This document shows, in pieces, positions 7,239-11,758 of a DNA stretch of 11,758 nt; within the stretch, counting starts at the first letter, position 1; each line of letters begins with the position of its first letter. Source of the stretch: Gammaproteobacteria bacterium (GTDB taxonomy: Bacteria; Pseudomonadota; Gammaproteobacteria; Poriferisulfidales; Oxydemutatoraceae); assembly GCA_007570905.1 (NCBI GenBank), contig RKSI01000117.1, positions 1 through 11,758 of the forward strand, given 5' to 3'. The notes beneath the pieces are model-generated. The model searched no databases, was not told the DNA's origin, and saw only the letters and a list, made by a program, of their open reading frames with translations. Both the position numbers and the translations under genes were made by a program.

Positions 7239-7281
7239 GCCGTCCGGCGGTGCGTTGCCGGCGCCGCTGTCATGCGCGCCG
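7239..7281. repeat. Decayed duplicate of the hemY 3' region (source 7345-7387)
   Basis: The 22 bases from 7239 match those from 7345 with one mismatch, followed by a one-base gap and more GCGCCGC/GCGCGCCG similarity. The period is 106 bases. The copy lies just downstream of the hemY stop in the 116-base gap before mnhE. Confidence 0.6.
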
Positions 7282-7878
7282 TTATTGGCTTTTCTCGCCG
7301 TCGTCGCTGTCCGCTTGCCGCTGCTGGTCTTTCGCGCTGTCTTCGCCGTCCGGCGGCGCGTTGCCGGGCGCCGCCGCGCGCGCCGCGAGTTCGGCCTCCA
7401 GCGCCGCCTCGGCGCGGCCCGCCGGACGCCATTGCGCGGCCAGCGCCAGCGCCTTGCGCGCGCCGTCGTCGTCGCCGCTGCGCAGCGCGCAGCGCGCCGC
7501 CAGCAGACAGGCCGCGCGCTGCGCCGCGGCGCCGGGCGTGTTGGCGACTTCCCACAGCGGTTTGTAGGCGGCGGCGTAATCGCCGGCGATGTATGCCAGC
7601 AGCGCGCCGGCAAAACGCCGCGACGCGCGCCGCTTGTAATAACTCTGATGGCCGGCGAACAACCGCCCCGGCAGATGCCACACCGACGCCAGCAAACGCG
7701 ACAGCAGCCACAACGCCAGCAGCGCGCCCGCCAGCGACAGCGCCGCGACGCCCCACGCGGCGGCGATGCGCCATTCGCCCGCGGTGACGACCACCTCGCC
7801 CGGATACTGCAACGACAGCAGCAGCACCGCGGTGACGCCGGCGAAGACCAATGTCAGCAACAGCAGAAAACGTTTCAT
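7282..7878 (-). CDS. hemY: HemY-like protein, N-terminal domain only (short form)
   Basis: 198 residues from the ATG at 7878. HemY proteins of gammaproteobacteria are inner-membrane, TPR-containing proteins of unclear role encoded after hemX; they are usually near 400 residues. Here the HemY_N features are present: a first helix RFLLLLTLVFAGVTAVLLL, the GEWRIAAAWGVAALSLAGAL second helix, then LWLLSRLLASVWHLPGRL and the AGALLAYIAGDYAAAYKPLW helical repeat with LLAARCALRSGDDDGARKAL. The protein then stops in a hydrophilic tail rich in Asp, Gln and Lys, and the C-terminal TPR domain is absent. A TAA stop at 7284-7282 is clear. It is coupled by ATGA to a short upstream ORF. It is either a truncated or a naturally minimal HemY. 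Confidence 0.78.
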   Translation of the reverse strand: MKRFLLLLTLVFAGVTAVLLLSLQYPGEVVVTAGEWRIAAAWGVAALSLAGALLALWLLSRLLASVWHLPGRLFAGHQSYYKRRASRRFAGALLAYIAGDYAAAYKPLWEVANTPGAAAQRAACLLAARCALRSGDDDGARKALALAAQWRPAGRAEAALEAELAARAAAPGNAPPDGEDSAKDQQRQADSDDGEKSQ

Positions 7879-8040
7879 CGTGTTTGTGCGGGCGGCGTTT
7901 GCCGCTTGCCGTGCATCGGCGCGCCGCCGGCAGGCAACCGCTTCATTGCGCCTTCGCAAGCGGCGGCACGGTGCTCGCGGCGCACCGGCGCATCGCCAAC
8001 CAGCAGCAGTTGTTTCATTGTGCCGGTGCGGGCGGCGGCC
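7860..8040 (-). repeat. Degenerate tandem copies of the hemY start region at the hemX/hemY junction
   Basis: Three start-like units on the minus strand begin at 8018 (ATGAAACAACTGCTGCTG), 7946 (ATGAAGCGGTTGCC) and 7878 (ATGAAACGTTTTCTGCTG, the true hemY start), 72 and 68 bases apart. The bases before the outer two also match (CCGCCCGCACCGGCACA versus CCGCCCGCACAAACACG). Unit 2 is the most diverged. Confidence 0.65.
7875..8018 (-). CDS. Short ORF bridging hemX and hemY, probably repeat-derived
   Basis: 47 codons beginning MKQLLLVGDAPVRREH and ending in QTPPAQTR. Its ATG overlaps the hemX stop as ATGA and its stop overlaps the hemY start as ATGA, so ribosomes could pass from hemX through it to hemY. 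The content is repeat-derived: MKQLLL and the internal MKRLPA both resemble the MKRFLLLL start of HemY. No family recognised. It may be a translated coupling cistron rather than a functional protein. Confidence 0.4.
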   Translation of the reverse strand: MKQLLLVGDAPVRREHRAAACEGAMKRLPAGGAPMHGKRQTPPAQTR

Positions 8041-9106
8041 CGAGCGCGGCGCCGATTGACGGCGGGCGCCACTGTATCTTGAGCGCGCGCAAACGCGCCA
8101 GCCCGTCGCGCAGCGCCGCATCGCCGCTGCCGGTGTTTCTGTCGGCGGCCAGTTGCGCGGCGTCGCCGACTAATGCGTCAAACGCCTGCGCGTCGTTTTC
8201 AAGCGCCGCAAGACGCGCGCGCATCAGCAGATGGCGCAGCAACCTGGTATTGTCCGCCGACGGCGCGGCGCGCCGCTCAACGCGCACGGCGGCCTTGAAC
8301 TGCCCGGCCAGGCGCGCGAGAAAGCGGTTCCATGAGTTTGGGGCGGCATCGATGTCGTTGTTTGCACCGGTGTTCGCGCCATCGGCGGGCGCGGGTTCCA
8401 GCCTGGCAGTTGTGTCCGTGTTCGTGCCGTTGATTGGCTCCGGCACGGTGTTCGTATCTCCGTCCATGCCATTGACCGGTGCAGGCTTTCGCCCCGTGCC
8501 TGTGCCCGCGCCGCCGACCGGCTCCAGCATGGCCAGCAGTTCGCCTATGAGCGGCGCGGCGCGGCGCGGTGATTGGGCCGTGTATTCGGTCAGCCGCGCG
8601 ATGTCGCCGGTCAGCACCGCGCGCGCCGCTTCCATGCCTGGCGCCGCGCCGATTTCGCGCAGCGTGCGCTGCAACAGTTCCAGCGCCTTGTCCGGCGCGT
8701 GCGCGATTTCAAGCAGACGCCGCGCCGCCGACAACCGTTCTTCCAGGCCGCCCCATGCCAGCGTTTTTTGCAGTTGCGCGGCGCGCTGTTCGGCGGATGC
8801 CAGACGGCGTTCCAGTTCGGCGGCGGCCTGCTCCGCCTGCCGCCGCCGTTCGGCCAGCGCCTCGGCCCGCGCCTCGGCCTGTGCGGCTGCCTGTGCTTTG
8901 GCCCGTGCTTCATCTTGTGCGGCAACTTGCGCTTCGGCCTGTGCTTCATCTTGCGCGCCGGCAGCGTCGGGCGCGGACGGCGGCGCGGCGACGAACACAT
9001 CGGCCAGCATCGCCGGCCACGGCATATCGCGCAGCCACCATGCCAGCGCCAGCGCCAACGCCGCAACCGCCGCCAAAACCGGCGCTATCCATTTACGCAA
9101 GGTCAT
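8015..9106 (-). CDS. hemX: HemX-like membrane-anchored protein
   Basis: 363 residues from the ATG at 9106. HemX of enteric and related bacteria lies after hemD, has one N-terminal membrane helix and a long periplasmic part, and was once annotated as a uroporphyrinogen methyltransferase; its true role is uncertain. Seen here: a helix at about residues 8-24 (APVLAAVAALALALAWWL), an Ala/Gln/Glu/Arg-rich coiled-coil-like region (about 50-115), the helical LEERLSAARRLLEIAHAPDK segment that resembles HemX, and a C-terminal helical part ending LKIQWRPPS. Residues about 195-258 are an Asn/Thr/Gly/Pro-rich insert with four rough repeats containing PVNG, PING or PADG. The start has a TATAAT 9 bases upstream; MACSYNG at 9133 is an alternative. 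The stop overlaps a short ORF leading into hemY. Confidence 0.8.
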   Translation of the reverse strand: MTLRKWIAPVLAAVAALALALAWWLRDMPWPAMLADVFVAAPPSAPDAAGAQDEAQAEAQVAAQDEARAKAQAAAQAEARAEALAERRRQAEQAAAELERRLASAEQRAAQLQKTLAWGGLEERLSAARRLLEIAHAPDKALELLQRTLREIGAAPGMEAARAVLTGDIARLTEYTAQSPRRAAPLIGELLAMLEPVGGAGTGTGRKPAPVNGMDGDTNTVPEPINGTNTDTTARLEPAPADGANTGANNDIDAAPNSWNRFLARLAGQFKAAVRVERRAAPSADNTRLLRHLLMRARLAALENDAQAFDALVGDAAQLAADRNTGSGDAALRDGLARLRALKIQWRPPSIGAALGPPPAPAQ

Positions 9107-9115
9107 GATGGCGCC

Positions 9116-9121
9116 ATTATA
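9116..9121 (-). promoter_or_regulatory. -10 box (TATAAT) close to the hemX start
   Basis: Perfect TATAAT on the minus strand in the 52-base gap after hemD, 9 bases before the hemX ATG. No clear -35 box or Shine-Dalgarno sequence. It may give hemX/hemY their own short-leader transcript. Confidence 0.45.
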
Positions 9122-9158
9122 AGAGCACGCCATCAGCGCACGCCGCGCCGCCCTGCAA

Positions 9159-9935
9159 TCAGTGTTTGCGCCACCATCGGACGACGGCGTCGAGCATGTC
9201 TTCGTCCACCGGGGTGCGCGCGATGACGGGCGGCGCGCGGAAGCCCAGCCGCTCGTGCAAACCGGCCATCGCCGCGCTGCCGAGCGCCACCGTGACGGCG
9301 GCCAGCGCGTCACGCGACGCCGGCGCGGTGAGGTCACACAGGTTCTGCAAACTCTCGGCGCTGGCCGACAGGATCACATCCGGGTCGTCGGGCGTGCCGA
9401 ACAGCAGCCGCACGCCGGACGGCTTGCGCCGCCGGTACACCTCGGCATAATCCACCACAACGCCGCGCGCGCGCAGCGTGTCCGCCAGCAATTCGTTGCC
9501 GCCCCTGCCGCGAAACACCAGCACGCTGCCGCTGTTGAGTTTCCTGACCGCGGCGGTTTCCAGCAGCGCCTCGCTGCCCGCGGCCCGCGCCGGATTGACG
9601 ACGCTGGTGATGCCTTCAAGAGCAAGGCGCTCGCCGGTCTTGACGCCGACCGCGGCGACCGGCGCATCCGCCGGCAGCGAGACACCGGCGGCGCGCAGCA
9701 GATTGAACCCGGCATCCACCGCGTTGCGGCTGACGAACACGAACAGCCGGTAACGCCGCAAATCGCGCACCAGCGCAAGGTTTTCCGGCGTCTTGCCGCA
9801 ATCCACAATCTCCATGCACGGACGCCGAATCACATCGGCGCCGGCCTGCTCCAGCAGCGCCGACAAATGTTCGGCGAGATGCACCGGACGGGTGACCATC
9901 ACGCGCAAGTTCTCAAGCGGCGGACGCGGCGACAT
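9159..9935 (-). CDS. hemD: Uroporphyrinogen-III synthase
   Basis: 258 residues, normal length. HemD is a cytosolic enzyme that closes hydroxymethylbilane with inversion of ring D to give uroporphyrinogen III, the branch point to heme, siroheme and cobalamin. The bilobed fold is recognisable from VMVTRP at the N-terminus, FVFVSRNAVDAGF (about 70-82), PVAAVGVKTGERL (about 92-104), VLVFRGRGGNELLADTL (about 139-155), VDYAEVYRRRKPSG and the SASAESLQNL block. The gene follows hemC as usual. The ATG at 9935 lies three bases after the stop of a 26-codon ORF that is a decayed copy of hemD's own beginning. There is no obvious Shine-Dalgarno sequence; the short TGAACG before the ATG is the same as that between hemC and the copy, so termination-reinitiation is likely. 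Confidence 0.93.
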   Translation of the reverse strand: MSPRPPLENLRVMVTRPVHLAEHLSALLEQAGADVIRRPCMEIVDCGKTPENLALVRDLRRYRLFVFVSRNAVDAGFNLLRAAGVSLPADAPVAAVGVKTGERLALEGITSVVNPARAAGSEALLETAAVRKLNSGSVLVFRGRGGNELLADTLRARGVVVDYAEVYRRRKPSGVRLLFGTPDDPDVILSASAESLQNLCDLTAPASRDALAAVTVALGSAAMAGLHERLGFRAPPVIARTPVDEDMLDAVVRWWRKH

Positions 9936-10025
9936 CGTTCAACCGGGCAAGTGCGCGGCATGATGCGCCGGGCGCGCGGCCATCGTGCGCGGGTTCTCAA
10001 ACGGCGGATGCGGCGTCATCGTTCA
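9858..10025 (-). repeat. 84-bp degenerate tandem duplication at the hemC/hemD junction
   Basis: Two 84-base units, 9942-10025 and 9858-9941. Each starts (minus strand) with TGAACGATG and continues into hemD-like codons. The 6 bases TGAACG are identical; the rest is about 73% identical with many transitions and no gaps. Confidence 0.8.
9939..10019 (-). CDS. 26-codon ORF, decayed tandem copy of the hemD start
   Basis: Begins MTPHPPFENPRTMAARP and ends in HHAAHLPG before a TGA. It aligns without gaps to the first 26 codons of hemD (MSPRPPLENLRVMVTRP...), 57 of 78 bases identical by my count. It starts three bases after the hemC stop and ends three bases before the hemD ATG, in the same frame as hemD. 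It may act only as a relay cistron for coupled translation or may be debris. Confidence 0.4.
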   Translation of the reverse strand: MTPHPPFENPRTMAARPAHHAAHLPG

Positions 10026-11117
10026 ACTGGCGGACGGCGCGGCGGACTGCGCGGTGAACGCCGCAAGCAACTCGCCCGCGCCCTGCGCCAGCAGCGCTTC
10101 GGCGGCGGCGGCGGCCAGTAGCGCGCCATCGTGCGCGGCGCCGCTGCGTTCATCGCGCAATATCTTGCGCCCGGCGAGGTCGCCGACCAGCGCACGCAAA
10201 CGCAAGACACCGCCGTGCAGCGACGCATGAACCGCCAGCGGCCAGCGGCAGTCGGCGCCGAGGCGCCGCGCCAGCGTGCGTTCGGTCTCAATGCAAACGC
10301 GCGTCGGCGCATCATCCAACTCGCGCACCAGCGCCAGCACCGCATCGTCACCGTCGCGGCATTCAATGCCGATGGCGCCCTGGCCGACGGCGGGCAAGCA
10401 AACATCGTGCGGCAGTGTGCTGCGGATGCGCGCGTCCAGGCCGAGGCGCTTCAAACCGGCGCCGGCCAGGATCAGGCCGGCGTATTCGCCGGCGTCAAGT
10501 TTCGCAAGGCGGGTGCCGACATTGCCGTGCAGTTCGGCGACTTTCAGATGCGGGAAGCGGTGGCGTATCTGGCACTGCCGACGCAAACTGGCGGTGCCGA
10601 CAACGGCGCCCTCCGGCAGTTGCTCCAGGCTGTCGTGCGCGTTGCAGACAAACACATCGGAGGCGTCCTCGCGCGCCATCACCGCCGCGATGACCAGGCC
10701 GCCGGGCAGTTGCCCCGGCACATCCTTCATGGAATGAACCGCAATGTCGGCGCGCCCGTCCAGCAACCCGCGCTCCAGTTCACGGGTGAACAACCCCTTG
10801 CCGCCGGCGTGTGTTGCGTGCGCGGCGGCCTGTGCCGCGTGTGTGTCGGCCTGTGCCGCGTGCAAGTCGGCTTGCGTTCCGCCCGTGCCGGCGTGCGCCG
10901 CGTGTGCGTCAGCCTGCGCTGTGTCTGCGCCGGCTTGCGTGCCGGCGTGCGCCGCGTGCGCGTCCGCGCCGTGCCGCGGCGTGTCGCCGCGCGTCGTCAT
11001 CGGCACGGTCTCCACCCGCAGTTCCGGAAACCGCGCCCGCAACGCCGCCGCCGCCAACTCCGCCTGGCGCAACGCCAACGGACTCTTGCGCGTGGCAATA
11101 CGAATGGTCGCGTGCAT
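10023..11117 (-). CDS. hemC: Hydroxymethylbilane synthase (porphobilinogen deaminase)
   Basis: 364 residues from the ATG at 11117 (MHATIRIATRKSPLAL), longer than the usual ~310. This cytosolic enzyme polymerises four porphobilinogens into hydroxymethylbilane using a covalent dipyrromethane cofactor. Catalytic features are intact: IRIATRKSPLALRQAE (residues 5-20), DIAVHSMKDVP with Lys131 and Asp132, VGTASLRRQCQI, LHGNVGTRLAKLD, and Cys290 in GADCRWPLAVH, the expected cofactor attachment site. The extra length is a low-complexity insertion at about residues 46-104, between TTRGD and GGKGLF, where E. coli HemC has about 10 residues. The start is 6 bases after a TATACT box with no Shine-Dalgarno sequence. 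The longer frame to 11258 would begin upstream of this promoter and lacks HemC similarity. Confidence 0.95.
   Translation of the reverse strand: MHATIRIATRKSPLALRQAELAAAALRARFPELRVETVPMTTRGDTPRHGADAHAAHAGTQAGADTAQADAHAAHAGTGGTQADLHAAQADTHAAQAAAHATHAGGKGLFTRELERGLLDGRADIAVHSMKDVPGQLPGGLVIAAVMAREDASDVFVCNAHDSLEQLPEGAVVGTASLRRQCQIRHRFPHLKVAELHGNVGTRLAKLDAGEYAGLILAGAGLKRLGLDARIRSTLPHDVCLPAVGQGAIGIECRDGDDAVLALVRELDDAPTRVCIETERTLARRLGADCRWPLAVHASLHGGVLRLRALVGDLAGRKILRDERSGAAHDGALLAAAAAEALLAQGAGELLAAFTAQSAAPSAS
10806..10982 (-). repeat. 21-bp-type tandem repeat expansion inside hemC
   Basis: In-frame stretch encoding about 59 residues made of seven-residue variants ADxHAAx (ADAHAAH, ADLHAAQ, ADTHAAQ, AAAHATH) mixed with AGTxxG units. 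Adjacent plus-strand units GCCTGTGCCGCGTGTGTGTC and GCCTGTGCCGCGTGCAAGTC show the 21-base period. It replaces the short lid loop of HemC. Confidence 0.8.
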
Positions 11118-11123
11118 CGGCCA

Positions 11124-11129
11124 AGTATA
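11124..11129 (-). promoter_or_regulatory. -10 box (TATACT) of hemC, leaderless arrangement
   Basis: TATACT on the minus strand, then six bases (TGGCCG) and the hemC ATG, the same geometry as at mnhE. The upstream DNA is comparatively AT-rich (TTTTCCGGTTTTCC) but has no good -35 hexamer. Confidence 0.55.
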
Positions 11130-11146
11130 AAGAACCGGACGGAAAA

Positions 11147-11186
11147 CCGGAAAAGTCGTTGCGGCGGGGCACCTTCGCCGCCAACG
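11147..11186 (-). terminator. Possible rho-independent terminator upstream of hemC
   Basis: On the minus strand CGTTGGCGGCG pairs with CGCCGCAACG across a nine-base loop (one bulged G), followed by ACTTTTCCGG. The T tract is short and interrupted. It would end transcription from the short ORFs at 11227-11525 before the hemC promoter. Confidence 0.35.
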
Positions 11187-11226
11187 GGTGTCAGTGGTTG
11201 CGCGGGGCAGGCGCCGCCGCGTGGAA

Positions 11227-11388
11227 TCAGCGCAGCGGCGCGGTGGCGGCGAGGCCAATCAGCGCATCCACAATGCCGTTGATGCTGCCGTCGCGGTCGG
11301 CGGCGGCGCCGTCGGTCAGATACAGCACCATGCAGGCGTCGCCAGTAAGTTTGCGGGTATTCAGGGCGCCGCTTGTGGTGCGGAAGTG
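11227..11388 (-). pseudogene. Shifted-frame coding remnant
   Basis: Open stretch of 53 codons after a TAG at 11391-11389 and before a TGA at 11229. From about residue 16 it reads GDACMVLYLTDGAAADRDGS and continues INGIVDALIGLAATAPLR, with the strong G/C third-position preference of the real genes here. It has no good start except an internal ATG (MVLYLTDG). It overlaps the end of the signal-peptide ORF in another frame, so the two may be halves of one frameshifted gene. No family recognised. Confidence 0.3.
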
Positions 11389-11525
11389 CTAAAAAGAGAT
11401 GGTGACTGAAAGTCTTCGGCAAAGGGAAAGCCGGGCGACGCACCATGCAGGGGCGCCGCAAGCGGCAGGATTGCCCATGCCGCTAATACGGAAAGCAGTC
11501 TCGCTACTGCAAGAGTCGGTTTCAT
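11361..11525 (-). CDS. Short ORF with signal peptide, hypothetical
   Basis: 54 residues from the ATG at 11525. The start looks like a classical signal peptide: a basic n-region (MKPTLAVAR), a hydrophobic core (LLSVLAAWAILPLAAPL) and a possible cleavage site after HGA. Only about 25 mature residues follow (PGFPFAEDFQSPSLFSTS...) before a TGA. An extended -10 (TGCTAATAT, 11550-11558) lies upstream and a weak GGGA 7 bases before the start. Third-position composition is less GC-biased than in the neighbours. It may be the front of a gene broken by a frameshift. Confidence 0.4.
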   Translation of the reverse strand: MKPTLAVARLLSVLAAWAILPLAAPLHGASPGFPFAEDFQSPSLFSTSAPQAAP

Positions 11526-11549
11526 TCAAGAGTCCCGATTAGGCTGATG

Positions 11550-11558
11550 ATATTAGCA
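11550..11558 (-). promoter_or_regulatory. Extended -10 element upstream of the signal-peptide ORF
   Basis: TGCTAATAT on the minus strand matches TGnTAnnnT, about 25 bases before the ATG at 11525. No -35 needed for this class, and none is seen. Confidence 0.35.
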
Positions 11559-11637
11559 TAGAAACCGCTCGGCGGCATGGTATATCATACCCATTGAAAA
11601 ACCGGCGTTTTTTGCCGTTCGCAAGCGCCTTTCCAGC

Positions 11638-11758
11638 ATGACAATTCCGCAGAAAACAAGAAACACCGGGTGGTACATCGGGGGGGGGGGCATTTTCGCC
11701 CTGATGATGGTATTACTGGCTGAATCTTCCGTGCCACCGCATTACGAAGCTGCAACAT
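11638..11758 (+). CDS. Start of a plus-strand membrane-anchored or exported protein with a G11 tract, 3' end outside window
   Basis: 40 codons are visible from the ATG at 11638 to the window edge: MTIPQKTRNTGWYIGGGG, then IFALMMVLLAESSVPPHYEA. A basic start followed by a hydrophobic stretch looks like a signal anchor or signal peptide. Four glycine codons are encoded by an 11-base G run (11680-11690); the present length keeps the hydrophobic frame open. No Shine-Dalgarno sequence is seen before the ATG; a TATCAT at 11583-11588 could be a -10 box. It is the only plus-strand gene candidate and diverges from the rest. No family can be named from so short a piece. Confidence 0.45.
   Translation, partial: MTIPQKTRNTGWYIGGGGIFALMMVLLAESSVPPHYEAAT
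11680..11690 (+). repeat. Homopolymer of 11 G
   Basis: Eleven consecutive G between ATC and CATT, inside codons 15-18 of the plus-strand ORF. Tracts of this length are prone to slipped-strand length change, and also to sequencing error. Confidence 0.9.

Noticed and set aside
7190..7281. Terminator after hemY from the GCAACG/CGTTGC inverted repeat
   Set aside because: There is no T tract and the pairing is a by-product of the duplicated GC-rich hemY segment.
11227..11330. Dockerin or EF-hand-like pattern in ADRDGSINGIVDALI
   Set aside because: The spacing of acidic residues is off by one from the calcium loop, and there is only one unit.
11383..11398. Run of T (CTTTTTAG on the minus strand) as a programmed -1 frameshift site
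   Set aside because: The zero-frame phase does not fit the X-XXY-YYZ pattern, and a -1 slip there runs straight into TAG.
11594..11612. AAAAACCGGCGTTTTTT as a terminator
   Set aside because: The stem is only A:T pairs around a GC-rich loop, so it would be weak; it lies in a likely promoter region between divergent ORFs.

Overview
The window is GC-rich and almost entirely minus-strand, and reads like a proteobacterial, most probably gammaproteobacterial, chromosome. A hemC-hemD-hemX-hemY order is characteristic of gammaproteobacteria (and some betaproteobacteria). A split Mrp/Mnh-type antiporter cluster with several NuoL/M/N-like subunits is also found in that group. No rRNA, tRNA, CRISPR array or recognisable insertion sequence was seen. 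The right-hand ~400 bases are visibly less GC-rich than the rest.

Layout, read in the direction of transcription (right to left): (1) 11118-11758 is a sparse region. It holds the start of a plus-strand membrane-anchored or secreted ORF carrying an 11-G run, a divergent short minus-strand ORF with a signal peptide, a shifted-frame coding remnant and a possible terminator. (2) 11117-7282 is the tetrapyrrole block: hemC (hydroxymethylbilane synthase), hemD (uroporphyrinogen-III synthase), a hemX-like gene and a short hemY-like gene. (3) 7165-1 is the Mrp-type monovalent cation/proton antiporter cluster: mnhE, mnhF, mnhG, a free-standing MrpA C-terminal (DUF4040/MbhD + MbhE) subunit, mnhB, mnhC, two complete antiporter-like subunits, a small two-helix protein, and a third antiporter-like subunit that runs off the left edge. 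Most genes in the cluster overlap by 4-14 bases or abut, so it is very probably one transcript.

The heme genes convert porphobilinogen to uroporphyrinogen III (HemC, HemD), with HemX/HemY as membrane-anchored accessory proteins. The Mrp cluster encodes a multisubunit inner-membrane complex expected to exchange Na+ (or K+) for H+. A functional link between the two blocks is not shown; they share only orientation.

The most unusual feature is repeat-driven growth of the DNA. At three gene junctions (hemC/hemD, hemX/hemY and upstream of the small Mrp-cluster protein) the start region of the downstream gene is preceded by one to three decayed tandem copies of itself. At two of these junctions the copies form short ORFs that keep start/stop coupling. 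Low-complexity expansions also sit inside genes: a ~50-residue Ala/His/Asp-rich insertion in the HemC active-site lid, a Gly-rich linker in an antiporter subunit, Ala/Gln/Glu and Asn/Thr-rich stretches in HemX, and a Gly/Asp/His tail on the small protein. hemC and mnhE have a -10-like hexamer exactly 6 bases before the start codon and hemX has one 9 bases before it, which suggests leaderless transcripts.
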